Positions 1-7,605 of a stretch of DNA of 64,000 nucleotides are shown here, one piece after another. The position numbers and the translations under genes were made by a program. Source of the DNA: Bacteroides sp. (GTDB lineage: Bacteria; Bacteroidota; Bacteroidia; Bacteroidales; Bacteroidaceae). The DNA lies in NCBI GenBank assembly GCA_021201335.1, contig JAJQFD010000019.1, positions 51,642 through 115,641 on the forward strand. The letters are read 5' to 3'. Below the pieces are notes generated by a model that was given only the letters and a program-made list of their open reading frames with translations, was not told where the DNA came from and ran no database searches. The stretch's first letter is position 1. Each line of letters begins with the position of its first letter.

Positions 1-363
1 AGGCTAGCTTTGGAGTATCTGGATCGTTTGGGACTGAAAGAATGGGCGCATCATCTTCCGAACGAAATGAGTGGTGGGCAAAAGCAACGTGTTGCTATTG
101 CCAGGGCATTAATTACTCAGCCCCAGATAATTCTTGCTGATGAGCCGACCGGAGCACTCGACAGTAAAACATCCCGGGAAGTAATGGATATTCTCAAACA
201 ATTACATGCGAACGGTATGACGATTGTGGTTGTTACCCATGAAAGCGGGGTAGCTAATCAAACCAATAAAATTATACGTATCAGTGATGGAATAATTGAA
301 CGTGTGGAAGATAATAACCATCATGATGCCTCTATTTTTGGACGTGACGGTCTAATGAAATAA
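1..363 (+). CDS. ABC transporter ATP-binding protein, MacB/LolD type (5' end cut by window)
   Basis: This is the C-terminal half of an ATPase that powers a MacB-type ABC exporter at the inner membrane. The open frame runs from base 1, so the true start lies outside the window and the TTG at base 10 is not the start. Visible are the ABC signature MSGGQKQRVAIARAL, the Walker B and D-loop stretch IILADEPTGALDSKT and the H-loop histidine in VVVTHE. The upstream Walker A motif is missing because of the cut. The signature and the 'ADEPTGALD' wording are typical of the MacB/LolD/FtsE group. It is followed after 6 bp by two FtsX-type permeases, then a membrane fusion protein and a TolC-like channel, so this is the ATPase of a tripartite efflux or lipid/protein exporter. 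The cargo cannot be deduced. Confidence 0.93.
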   Translation, partial: RLALEYLDRLGLKEWAHHLPNEMSGGQKQRVAIARALITQPQIILADEPTGALDSKTSREVMDILKQLHANGMTIVVVTHESGVANQTNKIIRISDGIIERVEDNNHHDASIFGRDGLMK

Positions 364-369
364 ACTACT

Positions 370-1623
370 ATGATAGAAATTTGGCAAGAGATATACAGTA
401 CCATTCGCCGGAATAAACTGCGTACTTTCCTGACAGGATTTGCAGTGGCATGGGGAATTTTTATGCTGATCGTATTGTTGGGTGCCGGCAATGGGCTTAT
501 ACATGCATTTGATGCAAATTCATCGGAGATGGCTATGAATTCTGTTCGTGTAACGGGTGGATGGACAAGTAAACCATACGATGGATTAAAAGAAGGGAGG
601 CGAATACAACTTGATAATAAAGATTTGGAGGTAACTGGGACTCAGTTTCCAGATAATGTCATCAGTACCGGAGCTCGTGTACGCCAGGGAAGTATTACCC
701 TAAGTTACGGCAGTGAATATGTAAGTACCAGTTTCAGTGGAGTGTATCCGAATTACACGGAAGTTGAACGGATAAAGCCTGCCGGTGGCAGATTTATAAA
801 TGATATTGATTTGCGTGAACGTCGCAAGGTAATTATATTAAATAAGAAAACGGCTGAATTACTTTTTCCTAAAGAAGAAGCCATTGGAAAATTCGTAATA
901 GGTAATGGAATTGCTTATCAGGTTGTTGGACTTTACAGTGATCAGGGGGACAGTGATTCCCGTGAGGCTTATATTCCTTTTACTACCTTGCAACTTATAT
1001 ATAATAAAGGTGATAAATTAAATAACCTTTTCTTCACTACCAAAGGACTTTACACAGAAAAAGATAACAAGGCTTTTATCGATGCTTTTCGCAAAAAGAT
1101 CAATGCCAATCATCGTATCGATCCTACGGATAACGGCGGATTGTGGATATGGAACAGATTTATGCAATACCTACAGCAACAAAATGCCACTTTTGGCCTT
1201 CGTCTGGCGATTTGGATTATTGGCATTTTTACCTTATTAAGCGGTATAGTCGGAGTCAGCAATATTATGCTTATTACTGTGAGAGAACGAACCCGTGAAT
1301 TCGGCATTCGAAAAGCTTTAGGAGCCAAACCACATTCCATTCTTTTTCTGGTAATAATTGAAAGTGTGTTTATAACAGCCTTATTTGGATATATAGGTAT
1401 GGTATTCGGCATTGGAGTTACAGAGATAATGAATACGGTGGCTGGTAACCAAACAATGGATACCGGAGCTTGGCAGGAAACTGTGTTTCTAAACCCTACC
1501 GTTGGTGTAGATGTAGCGATACAAGCTACATTAACTCTTGTTGTTGCAGGAACATTTGCCGGTCTTTTTCCAGCTTGGAAAGCAGTAAAAATTAGTCCGA
1601 TTGAAGCACTTAGAGCAGATTAA
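370..1623 (+). CDS. MacB-like ABC transporter permease (first of a pair)
   Basis: Inner-membrane permease of 417 residues with the MacB/FtsX plan. There is one N-terminal membrane segment (about residues 18-42, after the RRNKLRTFLT motif), a large periplasmic MacB_PCD domain (about 45-270), then three C-terminal membrane segments forming the FtsX domain. The coupling loop VRERTREFGIRKALGA lies between the second and third membrane segments, and the protein ends with the usual 'KISPIEALRAD' tail. It starts 6 bp after the ATPase stop and is followed 3 bp later by a second permease, so the two probably form a heterodimer driven by the same ATPase. Function in export is inferred from family membership and gene order; the substrate is unknown. 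Confidence 0.92.
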   Translation: MIEIWQEIYSTIRRNKLRTFLTGFAVAWGIFMLIVLLGAGNGLIHAFDANSSEMAMNSVRVTGGWTSKPYDGLKEGRRIQLDNKDLEVTGTQFPDNVISTGARVRQGSITLSYGSEYVSTSFSGVYPNYTEVERIKPAGGRFINDIDLRERRKVIILNKKTAELLFPKEEAIGKFVIGNGIAYQVVGLYSDQGDSDSREAYIPFTTLQLIYNKGDKLNNLFFTTKGLYTEKDNKAFIDAFRKKINANHRIDPTDNGGLWIWNRFMQYLQQQNATFGLRLAIWIIGIFTLLSGIVGVSNIMLITVRERTREFGIRKALGAKPHSILFLVIIESVFITALFGYIGMVFGIGVTEIMNTVAGNQTMDTGAWQETVFLNPTVGVDVAIQATLTLVVAGTFAGLFPAWKAVKISPIEALRAD

Positions 1624-1626
1624 GAT

Positions 1627-2871
1627 ATGAGAATGGATTTAGATACGTGGGAAGAGATATTCATTACGATCACCCGCAATAAAACACGTAGTCTGCTTAC
1701 CGCCTTTGGAGTATTCTGGGGTATTTTTATGTTGGTTGCCCTGATTGGTGGTGGGAATGGATTACAAGGATATATGAAATCTAACTTTGAAGGTTTTGCC
1801 TCTAATTCCTGCTTTGTTTGGCCGCAAAAAACAGGTAAGGCTTACAAAGGTTTTCGGAAAGGGCGATGGTGGAATTTGGAAATTGATGATGTAGAACGTT
1901 TACGTCAGAATGTTCAGGGAATTGATGTAATTACCCCTACAGTTAATTATTGGGGACGCACTGCAATCTTGGAAGAACGGAAAAGTACTTGCATCATCAA
2001 AGGATTATATCCTGAGTATAACGCGATTGAACACCAGCAGATGAATTATGGCCGCTTTATTAACGATATTGATATTCTAGAAGCCAGAAAGGTATGTGTA
2101 ATAGGGAACAGGGTGTACGAAGAACTTTTCCGTAAAGGAGAGGATCCGGTAGGAAGATACATTCGGGTGGATGGCGTTTATTACCGGGTGATAGGAGTTA
2201 ACTTTTCCGATGGGAATATCCAAATTAACGGCTCAGCTTCCGAGAGTATTGTTATACCTTATACAACCATGCAACAAACCTATAATTTAGGTCGCTATAT
2301 TGATATGGTATGTATAACGGCTAAACCAGGGGTTAAAGTTACACAGATTCAGGATGAGATTGAAACAGTAGTGAAAAGGATGCATATAATTGCACCGGAT
2401 GATAAACAAGCTGTGATGTTTCTGAATACGGAAGCGATGTTTTCAATGGTTGACAATCTTCTTGTGGGAATTAATTTTTTAATATTCCTCGTCGGTATCG
2501 GAACTTTATTGGCCGGAGCCATTGGAGTAAGTAATATTATGATGGTAACAGTAAAAGAAAGAACAACAGAAATCGGTATCCGGCGTGCAATTGGTGCTCA
2601 ACCTAAAGATATACTTCAACAAGTACTTTCAGAAAGCATGGTGCTTACGACGATTGCCGGATTGGCTGGGGTTTCTTTCGGAGTAATGGTGCTGCAACTG
2701 GTCGAAATGTTTCTAAACTCTGGCGAAAGTAATCCAATTATTTTCCAGATTAGTTTCTGGACAGCTATCGGAGCTACTGTGCTCTTGGTGACTTTGGGAT
2801 TATTAGCTGGACTGGCACCTGCATACAGGGCGATGGCTATCAAACCAATTGAAGCTATCCGTGATGAATAA
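1627..2871 (+). CDS. MacB-like ABC transporter permease (second of a pair)
   Basis: Second MacB/FtsX-type permease, 414 residues, paralogous to its upstream neighbour. It has the N-terminal membrane anchor after ITRNKTRSLLTAFGVFWG, a periplasmic MacB_PCD domain and three C-terminal membrane helices. The coupling-helix loop VKERTTEIGIRRAIGAQP and the C-terminal 'MAIKPIEAIRDE' are conserved. Only 3 bp separate it from the first permease, so the two are almost certainly co-translated and act as a pair. The following membrane fusion protein starts about 56 bp downstream at its preferred ATG. MacB-type permeases work by mechanotransmission, moving periplasmic substrates outward through a TolC channel; which substrate is handled here cannot be read from the sequence. 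Confidence 0.92.
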   Translation: MRMDLDTWEEIFITITRNKTRSLLTAFGVFWGIFMLVALIGGGNGLQGYMKSNFEGFASNSCFVWPQKTGKAYKGFRKGRWWNLEIDDVERLRQNVQGIDVITPTVNYWGRTAILEERKSTCIIKGLYPEYNAIEHQQMNYGRFINDIDILEARKVCVIGNRVYEELFRKGEDPVGRYIRVDGVYYRVIGVNFSDGNIQINGSASESIVIPYTTMQQTYNLGRYIDMVCITAKPGVKVTQIQDEIETVVKRMHIIAPDDKQAVMFLNTEAMFSMVDNLLVGINFLIFLVGIGTLLAGAIGVSNIMMVTVKERTTEIGIRRAIGAQPKDILQQVLSESMVLTTIAGLAGVSFGVMVLQLVEMFLNSGESNPIIFQISFWTAIGATVLLVTLGLLAGLAPAYRAMAIKPIEAIRDE

Positions 2872-2927
2872 ATAGAAATGACTTTACTAATTATATGCTT
2901 ATAATAAAAATTAAAATAATACACAAC

Positions 2928-4031
2928 ATGAAGAAGTATTTTAAAATTGCACTCTTAGTTCTCATTGGAGGGCTTTTTATATGGACATTTGTATTCCTGT
3001 ACAATAAATCCAAGCCTAAATCTAAAGTCTTTGAAACCGTTAAGCCAGTTATTGCAGGTCTGGAGAAAAGTACAGTAGCAACCGGAAAAGTTGAACCCCG
3101 GGATGAGATCCTCATTAAACCACAAATATCAGGTATCGTGGATGAGGTTTATAAAGAGGCTGGCCAGATGGTGAAGAAAGGAGAGGTGATAGCCAAAGTA
3201 AAGGTTATACCTGAATTAGGGCAACTGAATTCGGCAGAAAGCAGGGTTCGATTAGCCGAAATAAATTACAAGCAGGCAACTGTTGATTTCGAACGTATCA
3301 AAAAACTATATGAAGGGAATCTTATCAGCCGGGAAGAATTTGAAAAAGGGGAAGTGAGTTTCAAACAATCCAATGAAGAATATGAAAATGCAAAAGATGC
3401 ATTGGATATTGTTAAAGAAGGAATCACACAGAAAACGGCCTCTTATAGTAATACACTGATTCGTTCTACTATTGACGGGTTAATTCTGGATGTACCTGTA
3501 AAAGCCGGTAACTCTGTGATTATGAGTAACACATTCAACGATGGTACCACTATTGCAACGGTGGCCAATATGTCCGACTTAATATTTAAAGGTAAAATTG
3601 ATGAAACAGAAGTTGGCCGTTTGCACGAAGGAATGCCAGTGAAAATAACCATTGGCGCATTACAGGACTATAATTTTGAAGCCATATTAGAATATATCTC
3701 TCCCAAAGGGGTGGAAGAAAACGGTGCTAACCAGTTTGAAATTAAAGCGGCTATTACCGTGCCGGATTCTGTAATGATCCGTTCAGGCTATTCAGCAAAT
3801 GCAGAGATTGTACTGGCCCGTTCCGGACAGGTACTCACTGTTCCTGAAAGTACACTCGAATTCAGCAATGACAGTGCTTTTATCTGGGTGATGACAGACA
3901 GTATACCGCAACAAAAGTTTGAGAAACGTCATGTGGAGGCAGGCATGAGTGATGGTATTAAGATCGAGATTAAAAAAGGACTTACTGCTGAAGAGAGAGT
4001 TCGGGGTATGGAAAAGAAAGATAAAAAGTAA
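2928..4031 (+). CDS. Efflux RND/ABC-type periplasmic adaptor (membrane fusion protein, HlyD/MacA family)
   Basis: Periplasmic adaptor that links the inner-membrane ABC pump to the outer-membrane channel. I prefer the ATG at 2928 (367 residues) over the in-frame ATG at 2895, because the protein then opens with a normal anchor, MKKYFKIALLVLIGGLF, after an A-rich leader. The family order is visible: a first half-lipoyl segment (ILIKPQISGIVDEVYKEAG, then VKKGEVIAKVK), a coiled-coil hairpin rich in E, K and Q (about residues 90-160), the second half-lipoyl segment (STIDGLILDVPVKAGNSV), and a beta-barrel and membrane-proximal domain. The C-terminus is basic. It sits between the permease pair and the TolC-like gene, the standard MacA position. 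The downstream start is 4 bp past its stop. Confidence 0.9.
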   Translation: MKKYFKIALLVLIGGLFIWTFVFLYNKSKPKSKVFETVKPVIAGLEKSTVATGKVEPRDEILIKPQISGIVDEVYKEAGQMVKKGEVIAKVKVIPELGQLNSAESRVRLAEINYKQATVDFERIKKLYEGNLISREEFEKGEVSFKQSNEEYENAKDALDIVKEGITQKTASYSNTLIRSTIDGLILDVPVKAGNSVIMSNTFNDGTTIATVANMSDLIFKGKIDETEVGRLHEGMPVKITIGALQDYNFEAILEYISPKGVEENGANQFEIKAAITVPDSVMIRSGYSANAEIVLARSGQVLTVPESTLEFSNDSAFIWVMTDSIPQQKFEKRHVEAGMSDGIKIEIKKGLTAEERVRGMEKKDKK

Positions 4032-4035
4032 GAAC

Positions 4036-5379
4036 ATGCGAATTAAATATATAATTCTAACTTTGGTACTGATCATATTGTCAGTGTCTGCTACGGCGCA
4101 GGAAAGAAGTGGTTGGACATTAAAACAGTGTATTGATTATGCTATTGAGCACAATTTAACTGTTTTAAAGTCTGAAAATATCGTTGAACAAACGAATGTA
4201 GAAGTTAATACTGCTAAATGGGCTCGTTTGCCTAATTTGTCTGCCAGTGCAAGTGAACGTTTTAATTGGGGACGTACTACGCAACGTATCGATGACCCGA
4301 ATACAGGGAAAGAAATGGATGTATATGTTAACACTAATAGTAATAGTACTTCTTTTTCTGCAAGTACGGACGTACCACTTTTTACTGGGTTTGAATTACC
4401 CAATCAGTATTCGCTTGCAAAATTAAATTTAAAGGCAGCTATTGCTGATTCGGATAAAATTAAAGAAGATATTGCTATTAATGTAGCGTCTTATTTTTTA
4501 CAGGTTCTTTTTAATAAAGAATTAATGAAGGTGGCAAAAGAACAAATTACGCTAAGTGAAGAGCAATTAGATAGGATAAAACAGTTGAATGAGGTGGGCA
4601 AAACATCTATTGCAGAGGTAGCCGAAGTTAAAGCACGATTAGCTCAGGATGAAATGAATTATGTTCAAGCAGAAAATAATTATAAATTGGCGTTGCTGGA
4701 TTTGAGCCAGTTATTGGAATTATCTACCCCTGAAGGTTTTTTCTTAACAGATCCGCAAGAAGAACTATTTGTTTCTACCTTAGTACCTCCAGATGAAATT
4801 TACTGGGAAGCATCCAAAATAAAACCAGGAATCCGTGCAGCTCAATATCGTCTGCAAGGGAGTGAAAGAAATATACGCATTGCTCAGAGTGGATATTATC
4901 CTCGGTTATCTTTTTCTGCTGGATTAAGTTCAGGTTATTATTCAACTCGTGACGGGCGAAGTTTTGGGCAACAAATGGACGATAACTTCACCAAATACTT
5001 GGGATTTAATTTAAGTGTCCCTATTTTCAATCGTTTTGCTACTCGTAATAATGTTCGCAGAGCACGTTTGCAACAACATAATTATGCTATTCAATTGGAC
5101 GAATCCAAGAAAACCTTGTATAAGGAGATTCAGCAGGCATGGTATAATGCTGTTGCTGCAGAATCCAAATACACCTCCAGTGCTTCTGCTGTAGAAGCCA
5201 ATGAAGAAGCATTTCGACTTATGAAAGAAAAGTTCGAAAACGGAAAAGCTACATCCCTAGAATTTAACGAAGCTAAACTAAACCTGATGAAGGCTCTCTC
5301 AGACCGTATTCAGGCAAAATACGAATATATGTTCCGTACCAAAATACTTGATTTCTACAAAGGAATCCCCATTCAATAA
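4036..5379 (+). CDS. TolC-like outer membrane efflux protein
   Basis: Outer-membrane channel of the exporter, 447 residues from the ATG at 4036. That start gives a clean signal peptide (MRIKYIILTLVLIILSVSATA, cleavage near AQE) and lies 4 bp after the adaptor stop; the longer in-frame start at 3949 would overlap the adaptor gene and is rejected. The two-fold OEP repeat is visible: long Gln/Ala/Glu-rich helices (WTLKQCIDYAIEHNLTV..., then the LSEEQLDRIKQLNEVGKTS helix) and the second copy starting near 'GIRAAQYRLQGSERNIRIAQSGYYP', ending 'KILDFYKGIPIQ'. It closes the five-gene efflux operon and is followed by a strong terminator hairpin. Its 3' end and terminator appear to be echoed about 650 bp downstream (see findings). 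Confidence 0.93.
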   Translation: MRIKYIILTLVLIILSVSATAQERSGWTLKQCIDYAIEHNLTVLKSENIVEQTNVEVNTAKWARLPNLSASASERFNWGRTTQRIDDPNTGKEMDVYVNTNSNSTSFSASTDVPLFTGFELPNQYSLAKLNLKAAIADSDKIKEDIAINVASYFLQVLFNKELMKVAKEQITLSEEQLDRIKQLNEVGKTSIAEVAEVKARLAQDEMNYVQAENNYKLALLDLSQLLELSTPEGFFLTDPQEELFVSTLVPPDEIYWEASKIKPGIRAAQYRLQGSERNIRIAQSGYYPRLSFSAGLSSGYYSTRDGRSFGQQMDDNFTKYLGFNLSVPIFNRFATRNNVRRARLQQHNYAIQLDESKKTLYKEIQQAWYNAVAAESKYTSSASAVEANEEAFRLMKEKFENGKATSLEFNEAKLNLMKALSDRIQAKYEYMFRTKILDFYKGIPIQ

Positions 5380-5404
5380 CTTGGAGTGTCTAATATATTA
5401 ACAT

Positions 5405-5447
5405 AGAGTCGGAAAGAGTGAATTATGCCTTCCGGCTCTGTTTTTTT
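5405..5447 (+). terminator. Intrinsic terminator of the efflux operon
   Basis: A 10-bp stem (agagtcggaa pairing with ttccggctct, one G-U pair) with a 15-base loop is followed by a run of seven T. It lies 26 bp after the TolC-like stop codon and ends the five-gene efflux transcript. Confidence 0.85.
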
Positions 5448-5641
5448 ATGAACTTTTTTGTTACCAATTGACTTAAATGATTGATTCTCATGTTCCCCTG
5501 TACTATTGCCACGCTTCTATCCATATGGTTCATTTCAAAATCATCTTTGGTAATATAGTTCTAATTGACTTTTATATTATATTGTTGTAAATCAATAGTT
5601 TGACAAATCCGCCTAATACCTTTAATCTTAAAAACTCATTT

Positions 5642-5752
5642 TAGAAAGTATGAGACTTGTGTAACTTGCATACTGAAAAAAAGCAATTAAGCAATGCATT
5701 TAATATTCTTATATTCAGCATTTTATATAGAAAGAATGAGACTAGTGATACT
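5642..5752 (+). repeat. Imperfect 25-base direct repeat, two copies 86 bp apart
   Basis: The copy at 5642-5666 (tagaaagtatgagacttgtg, then taact) and the copy at 5728-5752 (tagaaagaatgagactagtg, then atact) match at 21 of 25 positions. A weaker third match starts near 5771, 43 bp further on, so the spacing is about 43 bp or twice that. No gene or known element accounts for it. Confidence 0.5.
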
Positions 5753-5830
5753 TTTTTGAAATAATTCTTTTAAGAGAGTATATTAAGTAGAGAATAGACC
5801 ATTCAAAAGCTGAAGTTTTTTTAATCCCTG

Positions 5831-5940
5831 TTCCGGTAAGATTTACCCCAACTTCCGGTAGCATGTGAAGCAAATAGAATTAGGTTTTCCATCATATTCC
5901 GGTAGCACTTTCCTATGATTCTGATAGGAAATCGAATAAA
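5831..5940 (+). repeat. 22-bp-period repeat array 1 (five units)
   Basis: Units start at 5831, 5853, 5875, 5897 and 5919, exactly 22 bp apart. The better-conserved part of the unit is TTCCGGTAGCA: ttccggtaag at 5831, ttccggtagca at 5853 and 5897, ttctgatagg at 5919, with the 5875 unit strongly diverged (tagaattagg). The second half of each unit is variable. The segment 5847-5864 is identical, on the opposite strand, to 16999-17016 in array 2. The repeat lies in a gap and does not encode protein. Confidence 0.65.
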
Positions 5941-5993
5941 AACTCATATTTGCATTACTTTTTCAGCATAGTGTTTATATAAAGAACCGGAAA

Positions 5994-6160
5994 GAATTTT
6001 CTACAAGACTTTTATAAAGGAAAGTCTTTTCAATGACATGTAGAGTCTCTTATTTTAACACAGGGTCGGAAAGTGAAAAAGGTTCTTTTCAGCTTTGTGT
6101 TTTTTTTATAAATTTTTTCAATGGATTTTTATTTTAAGTAATTGATAAACAGTACGTTAT
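5994..6160 (+). other. Decayed echo of the TolC-like 3' end plus terminator
   Basis: This block resembles 5352-5490. Shared in the same order are a 'ttctacaa' coding-like end, 'aagga', 'ttcaat', 'gagt', then 'ttaacacagggtcggaaag' against 'ttaacatagagtcggaaag', a hairpin followed by eight T (about 6059-6108), and a similar AT-rich tail. In one frame the start reads IFYK, like the DFYK end of the TolC-like protein. I infer a relic of a duplicated gene end; the alignment is by eye. Confidence 0.4.
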
Positions 6161-6352
6161 TCAAGTTCTAAGAGAAAACATAATTTTGTCACTTTTTAAA
6201 GGTTGTATGGATTCGAAAACTGTGTTTTAAACCTATTTTTCGGAAAAAATGCATCTTTTTGAAAACCTTTTTTTAATGTTGCTGTTATTAATGTTGTAAT
6301 TGTGAAAGCAAAAAATGATTATAAATAATTTAATAACTTAACTAATTTAAGT

Positions 6353-7537
6353 ATGAAAAAAGTTCTGATGTTGCTGGCGATTGCCGGTTTATCCGCTACT
6401 GCAATGGCACAGACCAATAGTAGAGGATATGAAAATGTTTCTGGTGACAAGTATGAGGTATTTACCAATAGGTTTTGGGATAACTGGTTTTTCTCTTTTG
6501 GTGGAGGTGCCGAGATGACGTTAGGTAATGGTGATGTAAGAGGAAGTTTTAAAGATCGTATTAGCCCTACCTTGAATGCATCTCTTGGTAAATGGTTTAC
6601 TCCTGGTTTAGGACTTCGTTTACAATATAGTGGTTTTCAATCTCGGGGTTTCACTACCGACCGGACTAATGGATATATTACTGGTAATGTAATTCAACCG
6701 AGAGACGGAGTTCCTTATTATAAACAAAAGTTCAGCTACTTCAATCTTCATGGTGATGTGTTATTTAACCTAAGTGCTATGTTGGGAGGATATAATCCTG
6801 ATCGCGTTTATGAATTTATTCCTTACTTAGGTGCTGGTTTTACCCATTCATATTCAAGCCCTAGTGGTGAAGCTTTAGCTGTTAACGCAGGTATTATTAA
6901 TCGTTTCCGTTTATCAAGTGCATGGGATTTGAATCTTGAATTGAGTGCAATGGGTGTAGAAAATAAATTCGATAGAGAATTGGGTGGTAAAAAAGACTTT
7001 GATGGCGTTGTATCCGCCAGCCTCGGTTTAACTTATCGTTTCCCAACTCGTGAATTTAAGAAACCACAGCCTGCTCGTCAGATCATTTCTGAATCTGAGT
7101 TGAGAGATATTCGTTCAAGAGTAAATTCTCTAGCTGCTGAAAATATGAATCTGAAACAAGAACTGGCTACCAAACCAACAGCTGTTGTAGTAGAAGAAAC
7201 TGTAAAAGCTCCGGATATTGCTCCACGTTCTGTATTCTTCACAATCGGATCTGCTAAAGTATCTTCACAGGAATTAATTAACTTGGGCTTCTTGGCTGAT
7301 CAGATAAAAGAATATCCTGATTTAAGATTCAAAGTAACAGGTTATGCTGACTCAGCAACTGGTACTCCTACAAAAAACAAAGAATTAAGCCGCAAACGTG
7401 CTCAAGCTGTAGTTGATGCTTTGGTTGGTACATATAGAATCGAACGCAACCGCATGTCAACTGACGCAGTAGGTGGTGTTGAAAAATACGAAAAACCTTA
7501 CTTAAACCGTATGGTACTTATTGAAGTGATTAAATAA
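6353..7537 (+). CDS. OmpA-like outer membrane porin with peptidoglycan-binding domain (copy 1)
   Basis: Outer-membrane protein of 394 residues. Its signal peptide (MKKVLMLLAIAGLSATAMAQ) is followed by an N-terminal beta-barrel (about 30-240) with alternating aromatic strands (DNWFFSFGGGAEMTLGNG, KWFTPGLGLRLQYSGF, LGLTYRFPTREF). Next come a short helical linker (SELRDIRSRVNSLAAENMNLKQEL) and a C-terminal OmpA domain (about 280-394). The OmpA domain carries the peptidoglycan-contact Asp and Arg in GYADSATGT and LSRKRAQAV. It anchors the outer membrane to the cell wall, as the Bacteroidales OmpA family does. It is a close paralogue of the gene at 12914, with near-identical strands, but the second copy is not adjacent. 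Monocistronic: long upstream gap, terminator 24 bp after the stop. Confidence 0.92.
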   Translation: MKKVLMLLAIAGLSATAMAQTNSRGYENVSGDKYEVFTNRFWDNWFFSFGGGAEMTLGNGDVRGSFKDRISPTLNASLGKWFTPGLGLRLQYSGFQSRGFTTDRTNGYITGNVIQPRDGVPYYKQKFSYFNLHGDVLFNLSAMLGGYNPDRVYEFIPYLGAGFTHSYSSPSGEALAVNAGIINRFRLSSAWDLNLELSAMGVENKFDRELGGKKDFDGVVSASLGLTYRFPTREFKKPQPARQIISESELRDIRSRVNSLAAENMNLKQELATKPTAVVVEETVKAPDIAPRSVFFTIGSAKVSSQELINLGFLADQIKEYPDLRFKVTGYADSATGTPTKNKELSRKRAQAVVDALVGTYRIERNRMSTDAVGGVEKYEKPYLNRMVLIEVIK

Positions 7538-7560
7538 GATACTTGATTAAATTATATGGA

Positions 7561-7598
7561 AAATCCCTCTACTCACAGCAGTAGGCGGGATTTTTTTA
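7561..7598 (+). terminator. Terminator after OmpA-like copy 1
   Basis: The hairpin aatccc(t)ctact / agtag(gc)gggatt is followed by eight T. It lies between convergent genes, and the complementary strand has a weaker T run, so it may serve both. The minus-strand lipoprotein gene ends only 8 bp away. Confidence 0.8.
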
Positions 7599-7605
7599 TA
7601 CCAGG

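Larger units (their letters stand above)
5380..6352. other. Long non-coding region between efflux operon and OmpA-like gene
   Basis: This 973-bp gap holds no convincing gene. From left to right it contains the efflux terminator (5405-5447), an imperfect 25-base direct repeat (5642 and 5728), a 22-bp-period array (5831-5940), and a block resembling the 3' end and terminator of the TolC-like gene (about 5994-6160). The last 190 bp are the AT-rich promoter and leader region of the OmpA-like gene. A TAATTGTG at 6297-6304 is the best -7-like element there, but no well-spaced -33 partner is obvious. The mix of decayed repeats suggests past insertion, duplication or deletion. Confidence 0.6.

Noticed and set aside
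2895..2927. Upstream ATG for the periplasmic adaptor
   Set aside because: The extension is Ile/Lys-rich from AT-rich leader DNA. The ATG at 2928 gives a standard anchor and is preceded by an A-rich leader.
5423..5533. Minus-strand 36-residue frame (MNHMDRSVAIVQGNMRINHL...) behind the efflux operon
   Set aside because: It looks protein-like at first, but it runs through the terminator T tract (giving KKFIKK), is very short, and has a stop just upstream of its extended start. Most likely chance.
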